Shown: one piece after another, positions 48,237-59,480 of the stretch | Layout: every line of letters starts with the position of its first letter | Position numbering within the stretch: the first letter of the stretch is position 1 | Assembly (NCBI GenBank): GCA_025769875.1 | Contig: JAGFNK010000062.1 | Span: 1 to 64,000, forward strand | From: Russula earlei | Lineage: Eukaryota > Basidiomycota > Agaricomycetes > Russulales > Russulaceae | DNA: 64,000 nt | Direction of reading: 5' to 3' | Made by a program: the position numbers and the translations under genes | The notes under the pieces: generated by a model | The model's database searches: none | What the model saw: the letters and a program-made list of their open reading frames with translations, nothing else | Told to the model about the DNA's origin: nothing

Positions 48237-49569
48237 CTATCCGATAGGTAGCGCATTGACGCCAGTGCCCCAGTTTTTTGTCCTTGTACCGCGCTTCTTT
48301 CCTCTTTTCGTCGCTCCGCGATGCTCAGCACCGTGCGCCCCATCGCCGACACTCCAAGTCCGCTTTGTGCGCGGCACCTCGCCTTCCCCCGACGTTGTCG
48401 AGAAACGTTGGGGCCGCGAAGGTTCTTGCTCTGTAGTATCCTTTCCCTGCGCTGTCGCTGCATTAAGCGTCCTCCGCGTCTGTCCCCGGAACCTCAGTAC
48501 GATGAAAGAGACCGGAGACATGACATACGCGCTGTGTTGCGAGCTGCTTGTTCCTTGCCTTGACCTTCTCTAGGCGCGCATCGCTCTTCCCACCGCCGCC
48601 CGCGGTGAGCTCGACGTTGATCCGGCGCCCGTCAAGCTCCGACTGGTGTAACCGCAGCGCGGCCTGGAGCGCGGGTCGGGTTGAGAACTCGAGGAATGCG
48701 CACCCTCTGGACTTGGAGACTGTCGAGCCGACGCGCGTCGACTTTGGCGTCAGTAGACGCACCGTCGGAGGTGGGTCTGGGTGGGTGGGCAGCCGCGTGC
48801 AGTTTGGTGCTTGTGCATCAGTGACCTGGAAACGCCGGATCAGGGGGAAGAAGGGGGCGCGCACCGCACAGGGAGAAGTGGTTCCGGATTGCTTCGCGCG
48901 TCGTCGTATACTTGAGGTTCCCTTTGACGAGCGGGGGTCCCATTCAGGCTCGCACAGCAGCAGTGTGTGTGTGGGGGGGATTGAGTGACGCACATACCGA
49001 TAAATAGAATATACCGCTGCGTTTTATTCCGCTTGTCCTTCTCGTGCGCACCGCCCTCGACCACGCTCAACCCCGCTCCCCCGTCCTCGCCGTCGTCCTC
49101 TTCACGCGGCACGGGAGGACGAACGTCGTCAGAACCGCGAGCAAGCCTGGCCCTCTTCGCCGCGGGTTGTCCCTCGCCGTCCTCGGTGCTGCGCCTACTC
49201 CTCTTCCCGTCGTCCCTCCTCTTCTTCCGTGCGGCCGTCGAACCCGCCGGGCGTTTCGCAGCCCTGACAGCACGGCCCTCGTCGTCCTGCGCGCCTTCCG
49301 TCGTATCTCCAGCCATCGGAGCCAGAGCCGGATCCTGATCCTCCATGGCAGGTACCGCGTTGCCGTCGTCGTCGTCGTCGTCTTCTTCTTCGCCATGACC
49401 TTTGGTCGAAGGTCGCAGGCGTCCGAGTGCAAGGGTTCCGTGGCCTGCCCTTGCCCTCGCCTGCGTGGCCCTTGGACTTGCGTCCGCGTTCCCGGAAGGC
49501 CGTCGCCTTTTTCTGCCTTTTAGTCAGGCGCGCGGGTCCATGTGAAGACATCTGGTCTTTCCCTTCCAT
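48237..49569 (-). CDS. NOP6: Nop6-like RNA-binding protein (RRM)
   Basis: Exons 48998 back to about 49569, then 48921-48865, 48776-48529 and 48479-48237. It starts MEGKDQMSSHGPARLTKRQK, with the TKRQKKATAFRE motif typical of Nop6. An acidic stretch (GHGEEEDDDDDGN) and a lysine/arginine-rich nuclear region follow. The RRM begins YILFIG and continues in the next exon as NLKYTTTREAIRNHF. The family signature INVELTAGGGGKSDARLEKV is complete. The C terminus ends SKNWGTG-like (KNWGTGVNALPIG). Nop6 proteins act in small-subunit ribosome biogenesis. Between TKRQKK and the acidic stretch (about 49440-49500) the frame must shift once; I could not decide between an intron and a one-base lesion. Confidence 0.8.
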
Positions 49570-49745
49570 CATTCACACCTCTTGTTTTCTGTGCGGCAAG
49601 CGCCGTCTTTCGGGTTTTTACGTTGATCTGGAGGTCAACCTGTTGTTGCCTGTTGTGGAGATGATAACTGATAATAATCATGTTTTTTTTTTTTCTTTTG
49701 ACTTGTAAGCTGATTCTACGTGCATCGAGCGAGGGCTGGGCTACA
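49570..49745. promoter_or_regulatory. Divergent promoter, NOP6 / TRAPPC2L
   Basis: 176 bp between two outward-facing start codons. It contains a T-rich run (TTTTTTTTTTTCTTTTG near 49682) and an AT-rich GATAACTGATAATAATCATG-type stretch. The spacing requires a shared promoter region. Confidence 0.5.
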
Positions 49746-50421
49746 ATGCCTGGGCAACTCAACCTGGGTCTTGTCGCCGTCGCCTTCATCTCCCCTCAGA
49801 ATCACCCTATCCTCGTGCGCGCGCTCTCGGGCTCGCCCGAAGACCTGCTCAAATACCACTACATCGCCCACACCTCCCTCGATGTGATCGAGGAGCGCAG
49901 TAAGCATCGCCTCCGTCATCCCCGCTACCGCCGCCACGTCCCCTCACGAGCTCGCGCACGCATTCACGGACGGCCCCCGCAGTCGCGGCAGCGCCCAAGG
50001 CACCCCCGGAGAGCTACCTCGGCTTCCTTTACGCGCTCGAGGAGGTCGTCGTCTACGGCTACGTGACGCCGCTCAAACTGAAGATCGTCCTCGCCCTCGC
50101 GCTGAGCGACGCAGTGGTGCGCGACGCCGACGTTACCGCCGTGCGCACCTCCTTCTCCCCCCCCCCCCCCCCCTTTCCTCCTTTCCACGCATACGGTCCT
50201 GACGTGCTTGCCCCTGCCCCAAACAAAAAAACAAAAAGATATTCAAGGCGCTGCACTGGGCGTATTACCGCTCGGCGGCAAACCCCTTTCTCAAACTCCA
50301 CGCGCCGCTCGACGCACCGAACGAGCACGTTCTGGAAGTCGGCAGCCCGCAGTGGACGTCCTTCCGCCGACGCGTCGACGACGTCGCGCGTGCCGCGGGT
50401 GCGATGCCCGTCGATTCTTGA
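49746..50421 (+). CDS. TRAPPC2L: TRAPPC2L / Tca17-like TRAPP complex subunit
   Basis: Three exons: 49746-49899, 49983-50140, 50239-50421; 164 residues, frame intact. The sequence follows the sedlin-fold family: ISPQNHPILVRALSG, LLKYHYIAHTSLDVIEER, ESYLGFLYALEEVVVYGYVT, LKLKIVLALALSDAVVRD, and IFKALHWAYYRSAANPF. These align with human TRAPPC2L blocks (FHYMVHTSLDVVDE, LYLGLLYPTEDYKVYGYVT). TRAPP complexes tether vesicles and activate Rab GTPases at the Golgi. The second intron contains a 17-19 base C run. Confidence 0.9.
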
Positions 50422-50888
50422 ATTTGAACAGGACGTTCTTTCCCTTTTTCGAGAGCATCCGCCTTTTTGATTATTTCACCTGTTTTTTGCTTGGTTCGGC
50501 GTACCGTCGCAGTTTCGTAGATTGAAAACTGCGGTGGGGGTTGGCGCTGCTTGCTTAGAAAGCGAAGAACCTAGAACGAGTCCTTGCCTTTCAGTTGACT
50601 CAGCTCTCACAAAATCACAAACGTTGAGACAGATACGGGGCCCACATCTGCTACATTGGGATCCTTGACATGTATAGGAAATAAAAAAATATATCATAGT
50701 ACTCATTAGTTGGGCAGTCATGCATAGTCACACAAAACATATGAAATATTTGAACTATCAATTGAACCTTACATTGCTGAGATCAAATGTCAAAAATGTG
50801 TAATTTGGGGGGGGGATGTGAACAAAAAACATTGTATCTACTGATTAATCTCCATGTGACATCTGCCTTGAATGAAAAGCCTACCAAA
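50422..50888. other. 3' flank passing into AT-rich DNA
   Basis: Downstream of TRAPPC2L the base composition shifts to AT-rich within about 200 bp, with an eight-G run near 50806. No gene is seen. Confidence 0.5.
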
Positions 50889-51143
50889 TCAAGGGTGATG
50901 AAGGAGCTCAGGGTGCACTCCTATGTGGGACTTGACCTGGGTTGCCAGCTCATTGATGGTGCCTGTCATGTTGAGGCCAAGTGCACCAGAGAGTGCAATG
51001 AGATCATCCTTGTGCTTATATGAAGAGAGTGATTCTGCAAAGCATGAGTATGTTGTGAACCAAGGCCAAATCATGGCCATGCGCTGTCCTATTTTACTGA
51101 AAGTTCCTTTCCCTTTGTATCCTCTATCCACCTCTGTTTCCAA
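50889..51143 (-). pseudogene. Small ORF with SAP-like motif, possible transposon relic
   Basis: 84 codons from 51143. The C-terminal part KDDLIALSGALGLNMTGTIN followed by ELATQVKSHI resembles a SAP-type helix-extension-helix (DNA-binding), with the usual Leu, Gly-Thr and Leu spacing. Similar short ORFs occur next to DNA transposons in mushroom genomes, but I cannot show this is one. No partner gene is adjacent. Confidence 0.35.
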
Positions 51144-51323
51144 TGACTACTCCATTCTGCAAGCATACATCACCAGGACTCCTAGACCTCCTAGAATGAT
51201 CTAGATGATGTCATAAAGTGCCACTGACATCATGGCTGACTGAGCAACTCCACTATGACATCATATGCTCACCAAGCACTCCACAAGTGATATCATTATG
51301 ATGTTATTGCTCCACAGTCTCCC

Positions 51324-51965
51324 TGTTGTAACTTACCCCCTTGTCAGTTCATCCATAATTCTTTGTTATTATTCCTCCTTACCACCCTCTTTCCCTTGGT
51401 TACCATTTCGTCCCTTGATGTTGATGGTCCCTTACTGTTTCGTCTATTGTGTTTCACTTATTGTGTTTCACCTATTATTGAGTGATCTTTGCTATTGGTT
51501 CACCTTTATCTATTGTTCTGCTTATAGTACTGTACAGCCTCGCTACATACAGTATTTAAGCGCCTGTAGAAGCTGGGGAATGCCCCAAGCTTAGCTTTGT
51601 CCTATTCCCTGTCGCATCCCTTGCCCTGTACACTCTCAATCACAACTTGCTTGTGCTGGCTTACATCTTGCTTGACCTGAGCACACCTCAAGGAACCCTT
51701 GTGTTCCTCTTCCTCCTCTGCTTCTCTCTCATCATCCTCCTCTTCTGTGAAACCAGGAGATCAACTCTGTCTGTGGACTGAGTCATTGTCTGACTCAGCC
51801 TTGAGATGCTAAACCTCTGATCCGGTCTCTTTGAGCCGGCCCCATTGAACCCTTGAACCAAGTCACAGGGACTTGGCCCCACTGAACCTTGAGCTAACGC
51901 TCTTACGGCCGTGACGCCGTAGCACTCCCTAATTGTCCTGAGTCACTCTTAGATCTGACACAACA
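51324..51965 (+). repeat. Possible solo LTR
   Basis: Begins TGTTGTAACTTACCCCC and ends CTGACACAACA, giving the short inverted ends TGTTGT/ACAACA expected of an LTR. A TATTTAAG box lies at about 51553. No target duplication is visible (CTCCC versus AGTTT) and no second copy exists in the window, so boundaries and identity are tentative. Confidence 0.35.
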
Positions 51966-52960
51966 AGTTTAGGCCCTTAGAATCCAATTGGAGCAGTCCA
52001 AAGAGTCTGAGTTATTTTCTATAGTTCATACTCAGACTTGTAACTAGTATATAAGCCCCAATGTAACATGGCAGTCATCAGACTGTCCATTTGTGATACT
52101 CTCATCCTCCTGGGTACTCCCCCACAACTGCTCAGTTTAAAGACTCCCCTCATCTTCAAGGTACTCTTCAATGAGTCTAAATCCCCCTTTGCTACACTGG
52201 CCTCTAGCTTTTGCCTTTGTGTTACAACATTTTCCTTTTACGTTTACTTACTTTTTGCTATGGACTGCTTGCCTTTGTACATCCCTTTACTTACTGGTCT
52301 CATGATTTCTTATGTCTTGTGATCTCTTTTGTGTTATCATGTGATCCATACACATCCAGGTAACACTGGATTGCTGTTACTTTCCCTTTGTTTGGTTCTC
52401 TTTCCTTTTATACTTACTTCACAAGTTTGACTGTGCAATGCTGCACACTTACTGTGCAGCACAGTCACTTGGTTCTGACTCATTCTTGGCCTCAGTTCTA
52501 TGACTCCTATTTATTATGACTCCTACTATACTAGTAGCACAGTCAAACCGCAACTATTGCTGCGCTTCTCCTGTATATATAAGCTCAGTGGTTTGTGACC
52601 AAAGCCCTAAGTGTTAAGATCTGACAGATCTTAGTACCGACTCTTCTTGTGAAAGAGTTGCTTGATATAGTTCAAGCACTAGACTTCGAACCCTTTGATA
52701 TTATCTCAGGAAGATTGAATGTAGAAAAGAGAGGGACCTCTTTCAGTTAGAGTCTGCACTATAGTTTGTTTAGATCGTTTGACAAGATAGTTGTCTTGTG
52801 AAAAGGTGTAAGTCGAGCGTAAGGCTCGACTTCTTGGTATCACAGACTATTTATACGATATCTCAATAACTACTGATCCGATTCGTACGAAACTCGGGGT
52901 GCACATAGCTGGGAACCAGTAGTATCCAAATACATAGGGCGCAATTCAAGAATGTTAGAA

Positions 52961-52980
52961 ATGACTCACGCGTGAGTCAT
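52961..52980. repeat. Perfect 20-bp palindrome
   Basis: ATGACTCACGCGTGAGTCAT, a perfect inverted repeat containing two TGACTCA-type (Gcn4/AP-1-like) half sites around ACGCGT. It follows TGTTAGAA at 52953, which looks like an LTR start. Confidence 0.9.
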
Positions 52981-53997
52981 TATTTCCTAGTATCAGTCAT
53001 GAATCAGTAAGCAATCAGTCATCGATCAGTAAGCAATCAGTAAGCCAAACATATGAGTAATCACAGATAAGTCAGCAAAACAGATGACAGTCGGAGAACA
53101 AGAGAATCTTAACACTAAGCTTGGTCTCTTGTAGAATCCAACCTACTCTTGTCCAACATATTTGCCTGCAACCCGCACAACTCCTAATCCTCAAACCACA
53201 TCCACCTCTCCATTTCATCAACTCTTCACACACACACCATCCACCATCTACTCTTTGCCTCTCCCTTCCTCCCTTAAGAGTCTCTCTTCACTCTACTGAG
53301 AAGAGCTCTCCTCCTTCCAGACATACCTTCCTCTCTCTGCATGTTCAAGGTCTATGACAGACTTGAATGCATATAGCTAGTGGAACCAGCCCTAGTCTAT
53401 CCCATTACAAACTTACCCTAGCTTCTCAATGGACCGAGTCATACTAGGAAGGGTCTATTGGCCATAACCTGTTTAGCATAAAACACTTCAACCACTGCAG
53501 GGATCTTACTCATTACAATGGGAACCAGCTCGTTTCTTGAAATACACTTTACTATCCACTCAACTTCAGGCTTGAGAACTGACACGGCTTGTTACCGTGA
53601 CACTTTGCCTCTTGCAACACATACCAGTCCCTATCTGGTTGTCAAGACTTGCTGTTGAACGATCCAGTTCAAGAGTGAGACAGGAGCTTGGAGATGAGTT
53701 GACTAAGTTCTAGGATGAAGTTGGTGAAGAGCACAGTCCAATCGAGTAACAAGTACCAGAGGGGGACTGGCACTGGTTGTGAGAGGTGGTCATGGAAGGA
53801 GAGGGCCAGGGTGTACTAGATAAAGTGGTCCCAAGGGAGTACCTTCGGAAATGGAGTGCCACAAATCAAATGGACAGTCTGAAGACTGTCTGCTACTTTA
53901 TTGAGCACTTATATACTACAAGAGAACTGCTAAATAGGGAATGAGTCATAACTTTGTTATCAAGCACAATTGATGGATGAGTAAGAAGTTAGAGTAT

Positions 53998-54031
53998 GCT
54001 TACTGAGCATGCTCAGTCATGCTCAGTAAGC
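53998..54031. repeat. Hairpin with 14-bp perfect arms
   Basis: GCTTACTGAGCATG, a 6-base spacer CTCAGT, then CATGCTCAGTAAGC. It lies in gene-free DNA; related CTCAGTA words follow it. No terminator or RNA role is evident. Confidence 0.9.
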
Positions 54032-54767
54032 TGCTGAGTAAGGAGGCTCCCATTGATGAATAAGAGCCTTTACTGTCCATGTGTTTACTGCTTTAGTACA
54101 TGTGCAAAGCACCTGATTCATTTACTGTTAGTTAGTTTAGGGCTGGTCATTTGAGGACTTGTAGTTTGGTTCAGGGAATAGAGTTGCTTATAAGGCCCCT
54201 TATATAGTTCTACTAGGGTCCTTAGAGTCAACCCTAATACTTCTACAGTATTTAGGTCCTTAGTATTGCTTTATTCATTCTAAGGTTATTAGAGTTAGTC
54301 TAATAATGTGTTGTAGGGCTTTTAGTATCTTGTTAATGCCTTTTGTAGGGCACTTAGAGTCATCCTAAAGGGTCCTTAGGGAGGCTATAGTACTATCCTT
54401 TATTGCTAAAAGGGTTGCCACTAAGTGGGGCTTGCTGTATGTTGATTGTGCCAAGAATCGCTCATGCAACAATGTGTGCATGATATTGTGGACACCTCTA
54501 CTCACCCCTTTTGTCCATGTGAACAGGGTGGCATCATAGAGGCTGGGTTTCCTCTAATAAGGAAGGGTCCTTCAAGGGCCCTCTCTGGGAAATGGTTCAT
54601 GGCACTGGTACCTCCTTGTTGTTTGGCTTGTCCTCCTGTTCAACACTGTTTACACCACGTACCATCTGTTCTGACCCCTGCCCACCTGCTCCTGAGTCCT
54701 TAGTGATCAGCAGTACATGTCTTGACATCTGGACAGTCTCTCATCATTCCTGTATTGACCGGCCAAT

Positions 54768-55587
54768 GTTCAAGTGTCTACTCCCAACTCTCCCACTCTT
54801 GTTAACACTTCCCTGCATCTTCCTTCTCCTTTCCAACCAACTCCATGCACTGCCCTCCAGCTCCTCACTGAGAACTTTGATCCAATCAATATATCCTTGC
54901 CCCTCAGTGTCATTTACTCCCCAGAAGTTCCACCACCTTCCCCTGCCACTGCCCAGCCTATTCCAGGCAACTTTGTCCCTGTTGGCACCCCTCCACCAGC
55001 ACAGAATGAGCAACAGCAAGTGGACCACCCTCCCTTGCCTGAAGGCTTCCTTGATCATCCCCCTTGCACAGCATTTTGGTTCCACCCTCACCAGTACTTC
55101 ATCCTCCCCACCACCAGTTGTTCCTATGAGCAGTGGTGACCCCTCCATGATTTAAACTACCAAGACCACTTGTCCTGCATCCCTACCACAGACCAGTTAA
55201 GTTGTTGCACCTTCACTGACACCTACACCACTGCCTTCTGTGCATGCATTGTCCACACTTTTGCAGTGGAACCCTCCAACTCTGCCCTTGCTGCGCAGTA
55301 TAATCTCACCCCCTTCAGCATCTGTTCCTCTGTAGGAATATACACCCTGGATGCTGACTTCCCCCTTGGATGCCTTGCATACATTTTTAACACTTCTTTG
55401 TTTAGAAAACTCTTACCTTGCCCATCCTGCCTATGAGGGCTCCTTTTGCTTATCTATTGTACACAACTTCCTGGATGGACATCTGGCTTTTGTTTATGGT
55501 TATTTACATTTTAAAGAAGGAAGTAACCATGTATCCTTGTGTCACCATCTGACTTATATGGTTGACACTATACATCTCAACCCTTAG
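54768..55587 (+). pseudogene. Decayed ORF of unknown family
   Basis: Open stretches in linked frames: 54774-55139 with ENFDPINISLPLSVIYSPE and DHPPCTAFWFHPHQYFI, then 55170-55436 with IVHTFAVEPSNSALAAQYN, then 55351-55587 with SIVHNFLDGHLAFVYGYL. Stops separate them. The composition is protein-like, but I recognise no family. It lies directly upstream of copia copy B and may be an older transposon or host gene relic. Confidence 0.35.
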
Positions 55588-55964
55588 CTACTATGTTTTT
55601 GCTTTACGCCTCGCATCCCTGCCAACCCTCTTGAGTTAATCAAGAATTATCATTTACAAACTATAGATCTTGCACATGGTTCTTAAAAAGTAAGAACCAT
55701 CCTTGTAATGCCTCAATAAAGATTGAATAAAGTGTTGTTCTTGTCTTAAAAGTGCCTTGAGAATACACCTTAGAAGAAGACAAAGAAGAAGACACTATTA
55801 CTAGACACATCCTAAGCTTAAATCATTATTGAACTTGGACTTCCATCATATTCCCTGTCAACACCTTAACCAATCTTCACAATGTACCAGAAATCAAACC
55901 ACCTCACAAAGATTCCCCCCACCTTGCTGTTGAAGAATTCCTTGGAGTCTTGCCATTTGGACAA

Positions 55965-55969
55965 CTCTT
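55965..55969. repeat. Target site duplication, left copy
   Basis: CTCTT directly before the 5' LTR of copia copy B, identical to 61573-61577. Confidence 0.9.
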
Positions 55970-56512
55970 TGTTGTAAAATTCCCGAGCGCGAGTGAACTC
56001 GATCGCGAGTGCATGAGAACGAGTGAGTTGTCCCCTCAGTCGATACATATACCCGTGCCATTAGGCCACCCTAAGTGGATCTAGCTATTTACAACAATTG
56101 GTACCTAGACTAATTAACTAGTCTGGATGTCTATTGGCTCGATCATTGTCCCGTTTCTTGCATACCCTTTGTACGCGGACTTACAGAATCTGCACCTGTT
56201 TCCTACTTATATGAGTAGACAAAATACTTACCTTCCCTCAGTGATTGCTTACGCGTGCAAGTCACTGAGGTATGTTCCTTTAGCTACCCTTTTCTTATGT
56301 TCCATAAGAGCTCATACCTGGATAGCACAGTCATTGCTTATTCAGGTAATATATCTTCAGTGATCGCTTACGCGCAGTGAGTCACTGAGCACAGTCATTG
56401 CTTATTCAGCGACCCTCGCGAGTGTGAACGTGTAGGCCTCCCTTCGGATGCGGCACTCACTCACAAAAAACTGTCATTTCTCTCACTCTCGTTAAACCCC
56501 ATAGTTTCTACA
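55970..56512 (+). repeat. 5' LTR of copia copy B (543 bp)
   Basis: Starts TGTTGTAAAATTCCC and ends GTTTCTACA. Same length as the 3' LTR, with roughly twenty differences between them, most at CpG sites (for example CGCACG in one against TGCATG here). Confidence 0.95.
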
Positions 56513-56524
56513 GGTTATGGGCCC
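56513..56524 (+). other. Primer binding site (internal tRNA-iMet type)
   Basis: GGTTATGGGCCC directly after the LTR, complementary to the initiator tRNA-Met anticodon arm as in Drosophila copia. The ATG at 56517 is the gag start, so the PBS and the gag start codon overlap. Confidence 0.87.
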
Positions 56525-57420
56525 TGGCCCTCAGATGGCTTCCACATCCTCAGCTGTACCCACAACTCCGTTGCCCACACCTGCACCTGGGACTTTTGAT
56601 CAACTCCCAGCCATTATCCCTCATCTCGAACTGAACGGCTCCAACTGGGCTGTGTTCACCATGCGCTTCACACAAGCTATGGAGGCAACTGACAGAATGG
56701 GGTATTTTGACGGAACTGCCACGCGCCCTGCCCCAGCAAACCCGCAGAGTCCAACTGCCGATGAAAACCTGGCTGTGAAGGCCTGGGACCGCAATGACCG
56801 CATTGCACTGGTTCCTGCTCTGCCAATGTCTCCCTGATGCTGTCGCAGTATGCGTGGGACATCTCAACACCATGGAGGCATGCTGGAACTTAGTCTCGCA
56901 GGAGTACAAGCTAAAAAGCGAATACATGCAGAGCGACTGGCTCCAAGCCTTCTTGGAGAGCCATTGCGCTAAGGGCGTGGACGTTCGTATCTTCCTACAA
57001 GATCTCCGTTTCAAGCATGAGGAGCTCCATGCATCTGGAGTCAGTGTTTCCGATGCGGAATACCAGCACACTGTCCTTCGCAGCATCCCTGAGGAGCTAG
57101 CGCGATTCGTGTCTGGACTTATGACAGTGGCGCGACTTACCAACACTACTAGCCAAGTCTCCATGGACTCCCTCATCACCTCTATATGCGAAGAAGCGGA
57201 TCAAATTAAGACCCGCTGTGGGCGCGGCCAACATAGCCAAAGCTCGGGCAGAAGGGACCAGCAGCTGGACGAGGCCTTAGCTGCTCATGGGTCCAACTGA
57301 CACTAGGAAGAAGCGTCGCCGAGGCAAGTGCCACAATTGCAGGAAACCAGGACACTGGGCACACGAGTGCCGCTCCCCAAAGAAGGAGGGGAATGCAGGA
57401 GCGCAGCCCGCACCCAAGTC
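56517..57420 (+). pseudogene. copia Gag, frame-broken
   Basis: The capsid part reads MGPGPQMASTSSAVP onward, shifts near 56810 (+1), continues as CLPDAVAVCVGHLNTMEACW, and shifts again near 57297. The CCHC knuckle CHNCRKPGHWAHEC follows at about 57330-57372. Arg to Cys, His or Trp changes against copy A are frequent and fit CpG transitions. Confidence 0.88.
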
Positions 57421-59480
57421 TGGCAGCACCCCAGCACCCACCAAAGCAGAAACCCGACCAGTTGGGTCAGCAAACGCCGTTGCCGATGATGCGGTCCAAG
57501 CAGATGGGTTTTGGCTGGCCGAGGAGGCAGACGGCACTGCTCACATTTCACCCAGTGACTTGACTTGCTCCTTACAGGGAGACGCATGTGTTGAAAGTAC
57601 AACTGCGGGGGAGCTTTCGAACTCACCTGAAAGGATGCAGCAGACGGCCACGTTCATTGTTGTCAACAGCAGCGAGACCCGCATCGAGCTCTACAATTCC
57701 AGAGCCACAAAGCATATTAGCCCCTATAGAGGGGACTTCATTGGCTATCACCCCCTTTCGCCACCTGTAACTCTCGTCACCACAAATCAGCAGCAGTTTC
57801 AAGTGATCAGTGTTGGATTGCTAACCGTGCAGGTACCAGATGTGGGTGGCTGGCACACATTAACACTTTGAGGAGTTCTCCATGCGCCGAAAGTTGCCTA
57901 CACACTTGTTTCGCTCAGAGCCCTAGATCAGGAGGGCTATTGCATGGAGCTGCATAATGGATTTTTGGACATTGTCGCTCCGACAGGTGGGTGAGTAGCT
58001 CACATACCCCGCAGCGCACGAGGACTATATCAGTGTAGAGCGCAGCACTGAATACGTTCACTCTGTTGAACTTTCAGTCATGGAGCTACATAGACGCCTT
58101 GGTCACATCGCAATCGGAAGTGCCCTCAAACTAGTTCAAACAGGAGCAGTTTGAGGCATTACCATCGACACTACATCCAAGCCGAGCAACTGCAAAGCAT
58201 GTATATTCACCCACGCTACCCGCCTCCCCATACTGAAAGTGCGTCGCAGCACTCCTGCTCAGCATTTTGGGGAAGAGATCAACAGCGATCTCTGGGGGCC
58301 TGCATCCGTTGCAACACGCCAGGGTCGAAAACACTTCATTACATTCACTGACTCTGCAACTCGCTATACAGTCGCCTTCCTGTTAACCAAGAAATCTGAA
58401 GCCTTCGAAATGTATAGAGCCTTTGAGGCATGGGCAAAGTCACAAGGTCATTGCAGTGCGAATCAAAGTGCTCTGCTCCGACCGCGGAGGCGAGTACTTA
58501 AGTGGCGCCTTCGACAAGCACCTGGCCGCGGCTGGCACCGCGTGGTGGCTCACCACCCATGACACGCCACAGCACAACGGGATCGCAGAGTGCCTTAACA
58601 GGACTCTGCTAGAATGCATGTGTGCCCTCTCTCATGAAAGTGGGCTCCCAAAATCTCTATGGGGAGAAGCTGCTGCGGCATGCTGTCTGGCTCAAGAATT
58701 GCACTGCCACCCGTGCACTAGACGGCAAAACACCATATGAAGCACTGCATAAGGAACCGCCGGATTTGTCCGGCCTTCACCGGTGGGGCTGCAGTGTATG
58801 GGTACACACAAACAACAAGGGTTCTAAGTTGAACCCTAGAGCACGTGAAGGCAAATGGCTCGGGGTAGACACTGATTCACATGCCCACAGAATCTATTGG
58901 CCCACCACTCGAACTGTAAGCGTCGAGCGCGACATCTATTTCTCGTCCCGCGCACCGCTCGAGGGGGAGCAGCGCATCGCAGTCCCAACCGCTGGAAGCG
59001 AGTGGCACGCTGAGGACCCCTGGCCTGCATGAAGTCCCCGAAATGCCTACTCATTCCGAACATCCTGAAGAGGAACCTGACCCCAACCCTGACCTCACAC
59101 CAGAGTCACCCATTCCGCCTCAATCGCCTGAACCCCTGCCTGCACCAATTCAATATCCAGCATCAGAAGAAGAAGTTGAAACCAGCCTTACAGATGGCCC
59201 TCGACGCTCCACCCACCTTCACAAACCCTCACGCGCCATCCATGACCTCCAGGCAGGCGAAGGCGTTACTTCCGCATGCTGCGGGGCTCCCTGCATACCG
59301 TGCGGCATCCGCCTGCCAGGCTCTTTCGACACTGAGGAAGCAGGGGGAGCATGGTCGGTTGCCAATGGCCTGCCCATGCTCCTTGAAGACTTCAGCTGGC
59401 CTCGAACATGCCTTCGCCACTGCAACTTCCTGATGCAGAAGCGTTGGAGCCTTGCTCGCTCACCGAAGCGAAGCGGAGGC
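57421..59480 (+). pseudogene. copia protease and integrase, broken by CpG-derived stops
   Basis: The protease region carries YNSRATKHI where copy A has YDSGATKHI, so the catalytic Asp is itself changed. Stops occur at 57869-57871, 57992-57994 and 58152-58154, each where copy A has C-G-A. The integrase core (SDLWGP, CSDRGGEY, PQHNGIAECLNRTLLE) runs from about 58260, with one or more frame shifts. A Pro-rich linker follows. Confidence 0.88.

Larger units (their letters stand above)
51966..54767. other. AT-rich gene-free repeat region
   Basis: About 2.8 kb with no supported gene. It holds the palindrome at 52961, repeated ATCAGTAAGCAATCAGT words at about 52995-53050, a hairpin at 53998, and repeated TTAGAGTCA.CCTAA words at 54225-54385. 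Several TATATAA-type boxes suggest degraded LTRs. Short unrelated frames only. Confidence 0.5.

Noticed and set aside
49067..49572. Arg- and Thr-run ORFs near 49200-49400
   Set aside because: They are frame shadows of the GAC repeat that encodes the acidic stretch of the Nop6-like protein.
56127..56363. 78-codon ORF in the LTR (MSIGSIIVPFLAYP), open in all three LTRs
   Set aside because: The copies are similar sequences of the same LTR, so shared openness is weak evidence; the ORF overlaps promoter-type repeats and has no recognised domain.
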